This document shows, piece by piece, positions 1 through 8,767 of a stretch of 64,000 nt of DNA (position 1 is its first letter; each line of letters starts with the position of its first letter). The notes under the pieces are model-generated. The model worked only from the letters and a program-made list of their open reading frames with translations. It ran no database searches and had not been told where the DNA came from. The DNA comes from JBKBUF01 sp046290815. Its GTDB lineage: Bacteria; Bacteroidota; Bacteroidia; Cytophagales; Cytophagaceae. The DNA is taken from the NCBI GenBank assembly GCA_046290815.1, contig JBKBUF010000008.1:103160-167159 (forward strand), written 5' to 3'. The position numbers and the translations under genes were made by a program.

Positions 1-1
1 A

Positions 2-64
2 GAAGTAATCATGATCTATTTTCCGGCACCGATTCCTTCAATCACATATAACTTTAAATTTTAA
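2..64 (+). CDS. TonB-dependent receptor (SusC-like), C-terminal end only
   Basis: The window opens inside a reading frame that ends YFPAPIPSITYNFKF before a TAA. A last beta-strand with alternating aromatic/hydrophobic residues and a terminal phenylalanine is the usual end of outer-membrane barrels handled by the BAM machinery, and a YFPAP-like run just before the end is common in Bacteroidota TonB receptors. The next gene begins 2 bp downstream and encodes a DUF4249 lipoprotein, the usual partner of such receptors. Only 20 residues are visible, so the family assignment rests on this context. Confidence 0.6.
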   Translation, partial: EVIMIYFPAPIPSITYNFKF

Positions 65-66
65 CC

Positions 67-864
67 ATGATGAAAAAGTGTATTTTATTTACTTTGACAA
101 TCATTTTAACAACAGCCTGTACAAAGGTTGTTGATGTAAAGCTGAAAGAAGCTGAGTCAAGAATAGTAATTGAAGGTTTGGTTACAGATACTTTGCCTGC
201 TACCGTAAGATTAACCAGAACGGTTAACTTTTACCATACAGGACCATTTCCCGCTATAAGCGGAGCAATAGTGACCATTACAGACAATACAGGAATCAAA
301 GATTCACTCATTGAGGACACAAATAATCCTGGATTTTATAAGGGAACCTTGATCGGAGTAACGGGTCGTAATTATTTTATGAGGGTCGTGGCAGAAGGAA
401 AAGAATATATATCATCCTGTCAACTTCCCACACCACCGATAGTGGACAGTTTGAGATATGTTTATAAACCTGCGAATACTTTTCAACAGGCGGGTTATTT
501 TCCGGTGTTTTATGGTAAAGATCCGCAGGATGAAAACAACTTTTATGTAATCAATGTATATAGAAATGATACTTTGGTTATAGAGCCGGGAGAAATATGG
601 GCGACAGATGACGTTGGTGTAAAAGAAGCGGTTAATGGTTTGGAAATAGGGATTTTATTTAAATCTCAAGATGTTGCCAGAGTAGAGATGTTTACAATCA
701 CCCAGGAAGTTTATAAATATTATCTGGGCTTAGCTATGCAGCTTCAAAATGATGGAGGCTTTTTCTCAACACCTCCCGCAAATGCTCCAGGAAATATTTC
801 TAATGGTGCATTGGGGGTTTTCCAGGCCTCCGGCATGAAATCCGCCACTGTAAAAATGCCATAA
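67..864 (+). CDS. DUF4249-type lipoprotein, TonB-receptor partner
   Basis: 265-residue exported lipoprotein. The N-terminus is MMKKC followed by a hydrophobic stretch and a lipobox ending LTTAC (Cys about residue 18), so it should be lipid-anchored. The next part (residues 25-110) resembles the Ig-like N-terminal region of DUF4249 proteins (VIEGLVTD, then an ITDNTG strand pattern). These proteins are normally encoded directly after a SusC-like receptor and probably sit on the outer membrane as an accessory to it. That is the arrangement here, with only 2 bp between the genes. The substrate is unknown. The start could also be the second Met. Confidence 0.75.
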   Translation: MMKKCILFTLTIILTTACTKVVDVKLKEAESRIVIEGLVTDTLPATVRLTRTVNFYHTGPFPAISGAIVTITDNTGIKDSLIEDTNNPGFYKGTLIGVTGRNYFMRVVAEGKEYISSCQLPTPPIVDSLRYVYKPANTFQQAGYFPVFYGKDPQDENNFYVINVYRNDTLVIEPGEIWATDDVGVKEAVNGLEIGILFKSQDVARVEMFTITQEVYKYYLGLAMQLQNDGGFFSTPPANAPGNISNGALGVFQASGMKSATVKMP

Positions 865-919
865 CTTTAGGTAGTATATTGGCGTTTTAATAGTAAATTA
901 TCCGGATTTAATTTTACAG

Positions 920-1639
920 ATGCGTATATCCGTCCTGAAACATATTCTTCTGTTGTTTTATTTTTTCATATTCCTTTCTTCGACTTCTGTTTTTTCTCAG
1001 AAGGAAGATCGAATAGTAAAAGAGTATAAAAAGGAAGATTTTGAAGGTAAGCTTGATAGTCTCAATGAGTTATATGGGAAAAACAAGGAACTGCCCAAAG
1101 GCTATGAGCTGCAGGCGTTGATAGCATTATCACACTACCCTCAATTGAAAGATATTCCGATTAAATTTATTGTCCATCCCGCTTATATCCCATTAACTTC
1201 CAAACCTGCATTACTATCCATTTTCCGAAAAAAAGATAAATGGTACTATATTATTACAATAAGTAGTAGCAGTTCACCCAATATGGATAATATTTTACTA
1301 AAAAACCTATCCTTTAATGCACAAGTAGGAGTATTAGGTCATGAATTGGCTCATACAGTCTTTTATCTTGATAAAGACTGGTCAGACATTCTGAGCCTTG
1401 GTATCAATTATCTGATTCCATATTTCAGAGGTCAATTTGAAAAAGACACAGACAGACGTGCAGTTAGATATGGACTCGGCTGGCAATTGTATGATTACTC
1501 TTCGTATGTAAGAGCCTTACCCGACATGAAACCTCATACGGAATGGGTGGATCAGTACTATTTGAGTCCGGAAAGAATTATAGCTTACATGAAGAAAGTA
1601 CCAGGTTATTATATTCCTGAAGATTTTCTTTCCAGGTAA
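920..1639 (+). CDS. Secreted protein with HExxH zinc-peptidase motif
   Basis: 239 residues with a cleavable signal peptide (hydrophobic residues 8-25, likely cut after the VFSQ region). Residues 139-146 read LGHELAHT, an HExxH zinc-peptidase signature (His141, Glu142, His145). An acidic helix about 30 residues later (FEKDTDRRAVRYG, residues 173-185) sits where M48-like gluzincins carry their third metal ligand. I therefore call it a putative envelope or secreted metalloprotease, not a named family member. Its 3' end overlaps the convergent ruvX gene by 31 bp. Confidence 0.6.
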   Translation: MRISVLKHILLLFYFFIFLSSTSVFSQKEDRIVKEYKKEDFEGKLDSLNELYGKNKELPKGYELQALIALSHYPQLKDIPIKFIVHPAYIPLTSKPALLSIFRKKDKWYYIITISSSSSPNMDNILLKNLSFNAQVGVLGHELAHTVFYLDKDWSDILSLGINYLIPYFRGQFEKDTDRRAVRYGLGWQLYDYSSYVRALPDMKPHTEWVDQYYLSPERIIAYMKKVPGYYIPEDFLSR

Positions 1640-2031
1640 GACTGAAGAATAATCGTTGCACTGATTTTATCGACATTTCCTTTTACCCGTCTATCCTTCT
1701 TTTTCATTCCGCCGGAAATCATTGCATCCAGTGCCATGGAAGAAGTAAACCTTTCATCAATTGTGTGGATGGGTATAGCAGGAAAAATTTCTTGCAATTT
1801 CCCAATAAATGCTTTTACAAACGGAGCATTTGAGGAATCTTTATTGTCCAATGTTTTAGGCATACCAACCACAAAGGCTTCAACAGGTTCCTTCTCCAGA
1901 TATTTTTTAAGGAAGTCAAGTACCTTTTCAGATGGAACAGTTTCCAGCGCAGTGGCAATTATTTGCAAGGGATCAGTTACAGCCAGTCCAACGCGCTTAG
2001 GCCCATAATCTATGGCGAGAATCCTGCTCAT
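1609..2031 (-). CDS. ruvX: Putative pre-16S rRNA nuclease / Holliday junction resolvase-like RuvX (YqgF)
   Basis: 140 residues, the normal length for YqgF/RuvX. The RNase H-like fold is marked by AIDYGPKRVG near the N-terminus (catalytic Asp about residue 7), the VGMPK strand, the DERFTS motif and the late Asp in DKISATIILQSYL. The family matures the 5' end of 16S rRNA in E. coli and has been proposed to act on Holliday junctions. The start codon overlaps the stop of the upstream flavoprotein gene by 4 bp, so the two are translationally coupled. The 3' end runs 31 bp into the convergent HExxH gene. Confidence 0.93.
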   Translation of the reverse strand: MSRILAIDYGPKRVGLAVTDPLQIIATALETVPSEKVLDFLKKYLEKEPVEAFVVGMPKTLDNKDSSNAPFVKAFIGKLQEIFPAIPIHTIDERFTSSMALDAMISGGMKKKDRRVKGNVDKISATIILQSYLERKSSGI

Positions 2032-3356
2032 TTATTTTTGATCTGTTCAATTAATGTTTTACTATCTCTGATAATTTCATGGGTATGCGTGTAATTAAAC
2101 AATGCATTTCTTCCACAGAGATAAAAATTTTCAAACTCTGAAAGGTATTTAATAAGTTTTTGTGATTTTTCTTCAAAATCGATTTCCAAAACAGGATATG
2201 CATCATTTACTGAGTAAGCGAAAGAAGAAATCACCTGTTCTTCCTTAATAAGTGATTTTTTAATCAGCACTTTTAGAATGGCTCTGGTAAACTGTTCATC
2301 TTCCAGCTTCCACCACAAATCATCTTTTTTACAAGGAACTTCAACAACGATACAAGTTTTATCTGCAGGAGCTAAAAAGCTGCTTCGGTTTTTCGGTTCA
2401 TATATTCGTGTAAAAGGAACATCAGCATCAGGAAAATAAACAGATGCATTTTCAGAAAATTTATCTTTATGCAGCATAATCACTGCGAGCCTGAGTTGCC
2501 GGTATTGAAGGTCGGAGACAATATCTTTTACTTCTTTTGGTGCAGAAGGCATCAAAAGTTTAACTGCGGTTCCTAGTGGCAAAGTATTAATAAATATATT
2601 TCCTTTAAAAATTCTGGAGTTATTAGCTTCTACGGCTTTAACCACCCCTTTTTCATGAAGGATTTTAGTTATTACACATTTCCTTTTTAATCTTCCCTCG
2701 GTAAGCTTCTTCTCCATCGCTTTAAAAATCTGGCCGAATCCTTTGCGAGGGTAATGAAAAGTACCATCGAGATGTGCAGTTCTGTATTCCCTTCCTTTCA
2801 TGCTTTCAATTATAAAAGTTTTCAGGTTTAGACCTTTTAGTCTTGAGCCGGAAACTTTGGAAGAGAGTTCATCTGCAGGAAGCCCCCATAATTTCTGAGA
2901 GTAGTTTATGATAAACTTTTCAGCGATGACATCGCCATATTTATTTCTTACCAAAGATTCAAAGTTGTCGTTCTTATTCCAAAATGCAGCTCGGGCAGAA
3001 AGCAGCTTTACAAACGCTCTACCAAATTCCTTCATGCCGAGCTTCTTTAGCAAGTCTAATGGTGCCAATGGAAAATCAATCCATTTTCCCTCATGGAAAA
3101 TCTGACTGGGGACGTTGATTTTTAATAGGTCATCGCCAAGTAATTTCTTTATTATTCCTGTAATTTCAGGGAACTTATCATGCCAGCGATGAGCACCTGT
3201 ATCAAATAAAAAATCGCCTTTTTGAATGGTACGGCAGTTGCCACCAAATTCATCTGAAGCCTCCACCAAAGAATAGGAAAGATTATTTTCTTCCGCAAAA
3301 AAAGCAGAAGAAAGACCTGCTGGTCCTCCGCCTAATATTACCAGTTCTTTTTCCAA
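2028..3356 (-). CDS. FAD-dependent amine-oxidase/UDP-galactopyranose-mutase-like protein
   Basis: 442 residues. The N-terminus carries the dinucleotide-binding glycine loop LGGGPAGLSSA (residues 8-18) followed by the acidic strand end LVEASDEFGG. The C-terminal part contains YLCGRNALFNYTHTHEI, which resembles the FAD-contacting end of the protoporphyrinogen-oxidase/UDP-galactopyranose-mutase superfamily. TGAHRWHD near residue 52 is typical of the group found in glycan gene clusters. It lies 6 bp after a GT-C glycosyltransferase-like membrane protein, which suggests a role in surface sugar or lipid modification. The exact substrate cannot be told from sequence. Confidence 0.75.
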   Translation of the reverse strand: MEKELVILGGGPAGLSSAFFAEENNLSYSLVEASDEFGGNCRTIQKGDFLFDTGAHRWHDKFPEITGIIKKLLGDDLLKINVPSQIFHEGKWIDFPLAPLDLLKKLGMKEFGRAFVKLLSARAAFWNKNDNFESLVRNKYGDVIAEKFIINYSQKLWGLPADELSSKVSGSRLKGLNLKTFIIESMKGREYRTAHLDGTFHYPRKGFGQIFKAMEKKLTEGRLKRKCVITKILHEKGVVKAVEANNSRIFKGNIFINTLPLGTAVKLLMPSAPKEVKDIVSDLQYRQLRLAVIMLHKDKFSENASVYFPDADVPFTRIYEPKNRSSFLAPADKTCIVVEVPCKKDDLWWKLEDEQFTRAILKVLIKKSLIKEEQVISSFAYSVNDAYPVLEIDFEEKSQKLIKYLSEFENFYLCGRNALFNYTHTHEIIRDSKTLIEQIKNK

Positions 3357-3362
3357 TTCAGA

Positions 3363-4763
3363 TTAATAAAGATAAACAGTGATACTACTCCAAATCCTGT
3401 TAACGTATGGATTGTGATAAAAAGTTGTTACGTTCTTAGGTTTTCCGGGAAATAAATTAGGAAAATTACCGATAACAACAATCTTTCCTGAGTTTATTTT
3501 TTCAATTTTTGACATATCTGTATATATGTCGTAATAAAATGCTTTTACCTTTTGACCTTCCAGATAGTAATTAATAAGAGGTATAGAAACTATATGTAAT
3601 TCATCTCCGTTTTTTATACTTTCTAAATAAGGCTTTACCTGGGCTATGGCTGTTGGTTTTTTATGCTGCCCCACGAGATAAAGTGTAATAATGATGGTGG
3701 AAAGCATAAAAACTGCTATAACTCCTTTTGTTACGAGGCTATTGAAGTTTACAAGGAAATAAATTACACCATAAGCGATAAGGACTAAAAAGAAAGGTAC
3801 AAGAGGCAAAATATGCCTGCTGTTGTAAATAATATTTTGAAAAAAGAACACCCATAACGTATATAGAAAAATACTACCTACGGTAACATACAGTTTAGAT
3901 TTCGGATAATCGAAACTTAGGATAATCATTAATCCAAAAAAACTACAGAGAATTATACCTATAGAGTTAATTAAAGTAAAAGGAAATCTATCAATCCAAT
4001 ATCCACCAAGAGCATCGGCCCATATTGCCCGCACTAAACTTACAAATCTTACCCAGGTATCTGATTCAGTAAAAATGGTGCCTCCGAAATCATAAAAATG
4101 CCCGTAAGTTTGCTTCTGTGCTGCGGCAATTAGGTCATTCCATCCTGTAAATAAAATAAGCGGGACCATCCATATTATTATTCCCAGACATAGATAAAGG
4201 ATAGGAGACAAAAATTTCTTGTTACTAAAATAGGCATACAGACATGGTATGATCAGGAAGGGAGCATAGCTAAGACGGACACCTGCTAATAAACCGGTTA
4301 AGAACCAACCCTTGTTTACCTGCATAATCTTGTAATGGTCGGGCACTAAATAATAAAAAGCACCTAAAGCCACAGCAAGGCCCGTGAGGTCAGGCATGTA
4401 CCGATTACTCATTAGCCAGATCATCGGATTAAAGAATACAAAAAGAGCAACCAGAAATCCTTCAAGCGATGCAAGAGGCACTTTCAATAACTTATTCAAA
4501 AAGTAAATAATCAGGAAAACAGCAAAGCCTCCGATAATAGAAAATGCTATAGAAAAATTTCCTGTAATGATATACAGGCCTTTAACCAAAAACACAAATA
4601 CAGGATAACCTGGAAAATGCGGTTGGAAGTTAGTTATATCGTAATTCAGGATACTCAATGCAAATCGAAGGCTATCAGGATCTTCTATATAATAAATACT
4701 CGAGATCACCCTGGAAAGGATGCATAGCAGAATCAGGATAAGATTAGGAAAGTAGGTTTTCAA
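3363..4763 (-). CDS. Polytopic membrane protein, GT-C glycosyltransferase-like
   Basis: 466 residues with about ten hydrophobic segments. The first external loop reads YYIEDPDSLRFAL (residues 24-36), an acidic Asp-x-Asp-type motif, followed by PHFPGYP. This arrangement is typical of GT-C fold enzymes that use polyprenyl-phosphate sugars (mannosyltransferase/ArnT-like). The C-terminal 90 residues are soluble. I infer transfer of a sugar to a lipid or protein on the periplasmic side. The downstream flavoprotein and ruvX follow closely, so they are probably co-transcribed. No further family name is justified. Confidence 0.65.
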   Translation of the reverse strand: MKTYFPNLILILLCILSRVISSIYYIEDPDSLRFALSILNYDITNFQPHFPGYPVFVFLVKGLYIITGNFSIAFSIIGGFAVFLIIYFLNKLLKVPLASLEGFLVALFVFFNPMIWLMSNRYMPDLTGLAVALGAFYYLVPDHYKIMQVNKGWFLTGLLAGVRLSYAPFLIIPCLYAYFSNKKFLSPILYLCLGIIIWMVPLILFTGWNDLIAAAQKQTYGHFYDFGGTIFTESDTWVRFVSLVRAIWADALGGYWIDRFPFTLINSIGIILCSFFGLMIILSFDYPKSKLYVTVGSIFLYTLWVFFFQNIIYNSRHILPLVPFFLVLIAYGVIYFLVNFNSLVTKGVIAVFMLSTIIITLYLVGQHKKPTAIAQVKPYLESIKNGDELHIVSIPLINYYLEGQKVKAFYYDIYTDMSKIEKINSGKIVVIGNFPNLFPGKPKNVTTFYHNPYVNRIWSSITVYLY

Positions 4764-4803
4764 TTTATCTGATTAATTAAGCAAAAATAGAAAAAATACT
4801 GAC

Positions 4804-4834
4804 CTAAAAAAGCAAAGGCCGCTTTAGGCGGCCT
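4804..4834 (-). terminator. Rho-independent terminator of the TonB/DUF4856 operon
   Basis: AGGCCGC (4816-4822) pairs with GCGGCCT (4828-4834) around a 5-nt loop. Read on the minus strand the hairpin is followed by a T-rich tail (TTTGCTTTTTT). It lies 22 bp beyond the stop of the DUF4856 gene and between two genes of the same orientation, so it should separate the iron-type operon from the GT-C gene. Confidence 0.75.
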
Positions 4835-4855
4835 CTGACTGAAATCTTATACTTT

Positions 4856-5995
4856 CTAAAAACCATAAACCGATTTAATAATTTCTTTTGCCAGTGCAAG
4901 ATTTTCTGCAGTTGCATCAGATGGTTTCTTTCCAAACAACTGATCAAGCTGTGCTTTTTGTGTGGCAGATAGTTTGTTAGGTGCAACTGAATGAATAAAA
5001 AAGTAATATTTCATTTCAGTCCAATGCTTGCTTAGGTCTGCACCGCCTTTTTCAGTTTCAATGATATAATGAACAACCGTTGCCGCAATAATTTCATCCC
5101 ATTTTGATTTTACCTGAATAATCGCAAAATCACGGGTGCTATAATCGTATTTATCAAGTGAGTACCTTCCAAGTATAAAAGCATCAAATATTTCTTTTGT
5201 GTAATCTCTCGCACCGGTGGAATAATTTACATTAAGGTCCCGACTGGCAGCCGTTTTGGAGAAAAAATAATTTCTCTCTGATAAGGGATCAATTTTACCA
5301 TCACCATTGGCATCAAATTCGCCCGGATTTCTTTTCTCTGTATCAGAATAATTATTATAATTTCTCATAGCGCCAAAGTATCCAAAGGCTTCATCATATG
5401 AATGCTGCATTACCGTATAATTTTTTCCTGCAACTATTTCACTGTTATTGTCATTAGGAACTTTAGCGAGATATTTATTAACTGCCTGATCATAAAATAC
5501 GCCTCCCATTATGGACTTTGCCACAGCCTGTTTAAGATCTACTCCGTCATGTCTTATATATGCTTTAGATCTGGTACTTTCATTTTGGCTTCTAAGAGCT
5601 ATGGTATCCAGCCAGGTTCTTACACTGTCAATAAAAGCCAATCTGAAAGTAGAATTCGGATTGTCCTGCCCTACTGATGCAGAAGTAAATCTCAGGAAAG
5701 AATCACTTAATCTTTTACCTGAACTTAAATCTGTATAAAGATTTAAGGCTGTGTTAGTAGAATCAAATAATGCTCTTAACTCTTGTGATGAAACTGCTGT
5801 GGTTTTAGCTGACTCCATCTTTGCTTCAAGGTCAAGAAGTAAAAGTTGACGTACAATCTGGCCGGATATTTCCACACCATCAAAATTATAAGTGCCGGGC
5901 ACCTGATCCGTAGGTTCAGGAGATTTTTTATCAGGCTTACAAGCTGCAAGAAGCAGACTAAGAGAAAAAATTGAAACAGTTAGTAGTCGGTTCAT
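4856..5995 (-). CDS. DUF4856 lipoprotein of a TonB receptor operon
   Basis: 379 residues from the ATG at 5995; the frame is open further upstream, but that part overlaps the TonB receptor gene and lacks a signal peptide. Residues 1-19 form a lipoprotein signal with lipobox LLAAC. The domain begins at YNFDGVEISGQIVRQLLLLDL, which matches DUF4856, a Bacteroidota family often found beside imelysin-like proteins and iron-related TonB receptors. An Asp-rich stretch DANGDGKIDPLSE could bind calcium. It starts 19 bp after the receptor gene. Function is unproven; a periplasmic or surface metal-uptake accessory role is inferred. Confidence 0.75.
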   Translation of the reverse strand: MNRLLTVSIFSLSLLLAACKPDKKSPEPTDQVPGTYNFDGVEISGQIVRQLLLLDLEAKMESAKTTAVSSQELRALFDSTNTALNLYTDLSSGKRLSDSFLRFTSASVGQDNPNSTFRLAFIDSVRTWLDTIALRSQNESTRSKAYIRHDGVDLKQAVAKSIMGGVFYDQAVNKYLAKVPNDNNSEIVAGKNYTVMQHSYDEAFGYFGAMRNYNNYSDTEKRNPGEFDANGDGKIDPLSERNYFFSKTAASRDLNVNYSTGARDYTKEIFDAFILGRYSLDKYDYSTRDFAIIQVKSKWDEIIAATVVHYIIETEKGGADLSKHWTEMKYYFFIHSVAPNKLSATQKAQLDQLFGKKPSDATAENLALAKEIIKSVYGF

Positions 5996-6014
5996 ATATT
6001 TAAAATTTAAAAAT

Positions 6015-8516
6015 TTATTTCTGCTCAGATGGAATAAAGGCTTTGGTTGTTTGTTGTCCAAACATATACCTGATTCCAACGTTGATTTGTCTTCTTGCTC
6101 CTGGTAAAATTCCTGAGCTGGTGTTTGCTTTGAGGAACAAATAATTTGATCCGTCACTTTGATATGGATCAGAATGTAATCTTGATCCGATGTAAATATT
6201 GTCTAAGAGATTTTTACCGGTTATAAAAAATACCCAGTTATTGTTGTGTCTGTATAGAAGACTTGCATCAAACAGTGAATACGCAGGAACAGGACCAGTA
6301 TCTCCTCTGTTCCTTGTAAACTCGATATTTTCATAATCGGTATATACCTGAGAAACATAAGTTACATCCACTCTGGCTGAAAACTTTCCAAGGTCTTTTG
6401 ATAATCCGGCTACAATGGAGTGACGTGGAGCATATGGCAATTCATTTCCTTTTACGTTTACCTCTCCAGGCTTAAGTGCTGAGGCCATCATTGCGTCTCC
6501 GAGTTCTGTATACAACAATGTGTATGCAACATTAAAATCAGGTAAGTATTTTGACCATGTTGAAATTTTTAATCTGCTATTCCATTCTAAACCATAAGTA
6601 CGGGCTGTACCAAGATTTTTAAGAGTACCACCTTTTCCTAAAGCAATAACATCCTTGATGCTCATATTGAATGCTGCCACTTCAAAATTAAGCCATGGAA
6701 TATCACCTCTTATTCCTAACTCAGAATTCCAGCTTTTCTCTGATTTAATATCTATCCCGTTACTGTTCTGACCAAAATTTAAAATATTCAGAGTGGAGTT
6801 GGCCGGTGGGGTATATCCTCTGTGAATACCTGCAAATACATTTAATTGGTTGATTTGATAATTTGCTCCTAATCCCGGAAGAAATACAAATGAAGTTTTA
6901 TCGAAATACTTGCTACCTCTTAATCTGTCTACCATAGTTTGTTCAAATAACTCAACTCTAGCGCCAGGCACTACTACAAATTTTTCTGTAATATTTATTT
7001 TTTCCATGAAGTAAGCAGAGAATGCAGTAGTTTCGAAGTTTTGAGCCTGGCCCTGTATGGTTATAGCACCGGTAGTATCCTTCAAATAAAATACACCATT
7101 TCTCGCATCCGGAGAAAAGCCGAGTAACTTTTCATCGATAAAACGATCCCAATAATATCTTCCACCTACTTCTAGGGTACTGAACAATCCGAGAAATTTG
7201 TGCTTAACCGTATATGATCTTTCCAGTCCTGCAACATAAAACTGTCTAATGTTTCCGAAATTATTTTGTCTGTTTCCTACGCGGATTAAGTCTCCTGTCG
7301 TGTAAAAAGGGACAGGGTTAAAAATACCTGCATTATATTCCGAAGCTCTTACAAATACATTGTTTTCGCGCCACCAATCTCTTTTAAAATAGCTTGTATA
7401 AGCTTTAGTAATACTAGTAACGGATGAAGAAATTTTGTTTGTATAAATCAAGTCAAGAGCAGCACGAAATACTTTGAATTCGTCAAATCCTTTTGGATTA
7501 AATCTGGGATTGGCTCTGAAGGAGTATTCCGTAAGGCCGGTATAAGTTGCCTGGGAAGTTTCCTGGTTTATATTTGCTTTGATGTATAATGTTTTATTCT
7601 GATCAATAATAACATTTGTTTTAATGGTTCCATTATACTGATCGAAATCGTTGTTTTCTCTGTACCCTTCACCTCTCTTATAAAGAAATTGAATCTCAGG
7701 ATGGATTTTTTCATTCCCCCATCCACCAACTTCAGCAAATGCACTTACATACCCGTTGTTTCCAAATGTCAATTGTGATAAACCACCCAATTCTTTTCTG
7801 GGACGGTTGGTGATGTAATTTATTACACCTCCCATGGTGTGTGGACCATACTTAATCCCTGCGCTTCCTTTAATGATTTCTATTCCGTCAATTCTTTCAA
7901 CCGGAGGATTATAATACATATTAGGATAAAGATATAGGGCCGGCTCTATAGGGACACCATCCTCCATTATCAAGATTCTGGAACTTCTCCTCGGGCTCAA
8001 ACCACGAATACCAATACTGATTCTGGAATTGCCCATACCATCGTCAGAAGCACCATAAACTCCCGGTACATATTTTAGCATTTCCTGAGTACCCATAGGG
8101 TTAATTAACCTGATAGTTTTGGCATCTATTTGAGTAGCAGTACCGGTAATCATTTTTTTCTGAATTCTTCTGTCACCGATGATTTCAACAGGATCCAATT
8201 CGGCGCCAATTGCTAATCTGATTGTCACCTGATTATTTCCTTCAAGAATATTTATGGGTTGGATATGCTCCTTATAATTGATCGCCTGTACTTTGAGAGT
8301 ATAATTCCCGGCCTCGATGCCCTTCAATTCAAATTCACCTTTTTCATTGGTGTAAGTCCCTTTTACTAATTGCTTATGGGCAAATACCGTTACTACAGCA
8401 CCGATTACAGGTTCATTAGAATTCTCTTCAAGAACTAATCCATTAATATTCTGAGAGTAACTGATTTTATTTAGACTAATTACAAATAGAAAAATTAAAA
8501 ATAATACTCTAGCCAT
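6015..8516 (-). CDS. TonB-dependent outer-membrane receptor, FecA-like
   Basis: 833 residues. After the signal peptide comes a carboxypeptidase-D-like beta-sandwich (NINGLVLEENSNEPVIGAVV, residues 24-110), then a plug domain (residues about 115-250; MLKYVPGVYG, IRGLSPRRSSRILIMEDGVP, GSAGIKYGPHTMGGVINYIT) and a long beta-barrel. The plug resembles FecA-type siderophore or citrate receptors. Downstream is a DUF4856 lipoprotein and upstream a 56-aa lipoprotein; a promoter with two palindromic operators precedes the operon. An iron or other metal-chelate substrate is therefore the best guess. The last residues (IPSEQK) extend past the usual aromatic end. Confidence 0.88.
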   Translation of the reverse strand: MARVLFLIFLFVISLNKISYSQNINGLVLEENSNEPVIGAVVTVFAHKQLVKGTYTNEKGEFELKGIEAGNYTLKVQAINYKEHIQPINILEGNNQVTIRLAIGAELDPVEIIGDRRIQKKMITGTATQIDAKTIRLINPMGTQEMLKYVPGVYGASDDGMGNSRISIGIRGLSPRRSSRILIMEDGVPIEPALYLYPNMYYNPPVERIDGIEIIKGSAGIKYGPHTMGGVINYITNRPRKELGGLSQLTFGNNGYVSAFAEVGGWGNEKIHPEIQFLYKRGEGYRENNDFDQYNGTIKTNVIIDQNKTLYIKANINQETSQATYTGLTEYSFRANPRFNPKGFDEFKVFRAALDLIYTNKISSSVTSITKAYTSYFKRDWWRENNVFVRASEYNAGIFNPVPFYTTGDLIRVGNRQNNFGNIRQFYVAGLERSYTVKHKFLGLFSTLEVGGRYYWDRFIDEKLLGFSPDARNGVFYLKDTTGAITIQGQAQNFETTAFSAYFMEKINITEKFVVVPGARVELFEQTMVDRLRGSKYFDKTSFVFLPGLGANYQINQLNVFAGIHRGYTPPANSTLNILNFGQNSNGIDIKSEKSWNSELGIRGDIPWLNFEVAAFNMSIKDVIALGKGGTLKNLGTARTYGLEWNSRLKISTWSKYLPDFNVAYTLLYTELGDAMMASALKPGEVNVKGNELPYAPRHSIVAGLSKDLGKFSARVDVTYVSQVYTDYENIEFTRNRGDTGPVPAYSLFDASLLYRHNNNWVFFITGKNLLDNIYIGSRLHSDPYQSDGSNYLFLKANTSSGILPGARRQINVGIRYMFGQQTTKAFIPSEQK

Positions 8517-8531
8517 GTTAATTCAGCAATT

Positions 8532-8702
8532 CTAAAATGAAAGAGGATTGAATTGGTTAGTTTTGGTGGAATCCGGAAAACTTAGCCTCCCATAGCTTCC
8601 TTTGGAACCACCGGTATCAGTTGCGGGTTCTACTATCGGATCATCCTCGCAAGAGGACATAAAAAAACCAAGAATCAGGAATATTAGTAAATTTTTTCTC
8701 AC
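8532..8702 (-). CDS. 56-residue lipoprotein heading the TonB operon (new small ORF)
   Basis: A GTG-initiated ORF, read directly from the minus strand. It encodes a basic start (RKN), a hydrophobic core (LLIFLILGFF) and a lipobox MSSC with the lipidated Cys at residue 18. An acidic, Gly/Ser-rich mature peptide of 39 residues follows, ending NQFNPLSF. An in-frame TAA a few codons upstream rules out a longer start. It ends 15 bp before the FecA-like receptor and directly follows the mapped promoter. I recognise no family. A surface or periplasmic accessory of the receptor, or a processed leader, is inference. Confidence 0.7.
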   Translation of the reverse strand: MRKNLLIFLILGFFMSSCEDDPIVEPATDTGGSKGSYGRLSFPDSTKTNQFNPLSF

Positions 8703-8706
8703 AGTT

Positions 8707-8725
8707 ATTTATATTTATTCTAAAT
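8707..8725. promoter_or_regulatory. Operator-like 19-bp palindrome, downstream site
   Basis: ATTTATATT-T-ATTCTAAAT: seven of nine positions in the left half match the half-site of the second site at 8768-8786. It covers the expected start of transcription and the region just before the GTG of the small lipoprotein, so a bound repressor would block initiation. Odd-centred A/T palindromes of this size are typical of Fur- or DtxR-family metal regulators. The regulator is not identified. Confidence 0.5.
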
Positions 8726-8732
8726 AACGACA

Positions 8733-8763
8733 CAAATGTAGGCTTGCAAAAGCAATCCTCCAA
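8733..8763 (-). promoter_or_regulatory. Bacteroidota promoter (TTG-N20-TACATTTG) of the TonB operon
   Basis: On the minus strand, TTG (8763-8761) is followed after exactly 20 bp by TACATTTG (8740-8733), matching the Bacteroidota sigma consensus TTTG/TTG at -33 and TAnnTTTG at -7. Transcription should start near 8726, about 24 nt before the GTG of the small lipoprotein. Operator-like palindromes lie on both sides. Confidence 0.75.
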
Positions 8764-8767
8764 GCTT

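Noticed and set aside
5996..6157. N-terminal extension of the DUF4856 gene
   Set aside because: Overlaps the TonB receptor gene and would hide the lipoprotein signal; ATG at 5995 gives a proper lipobox.
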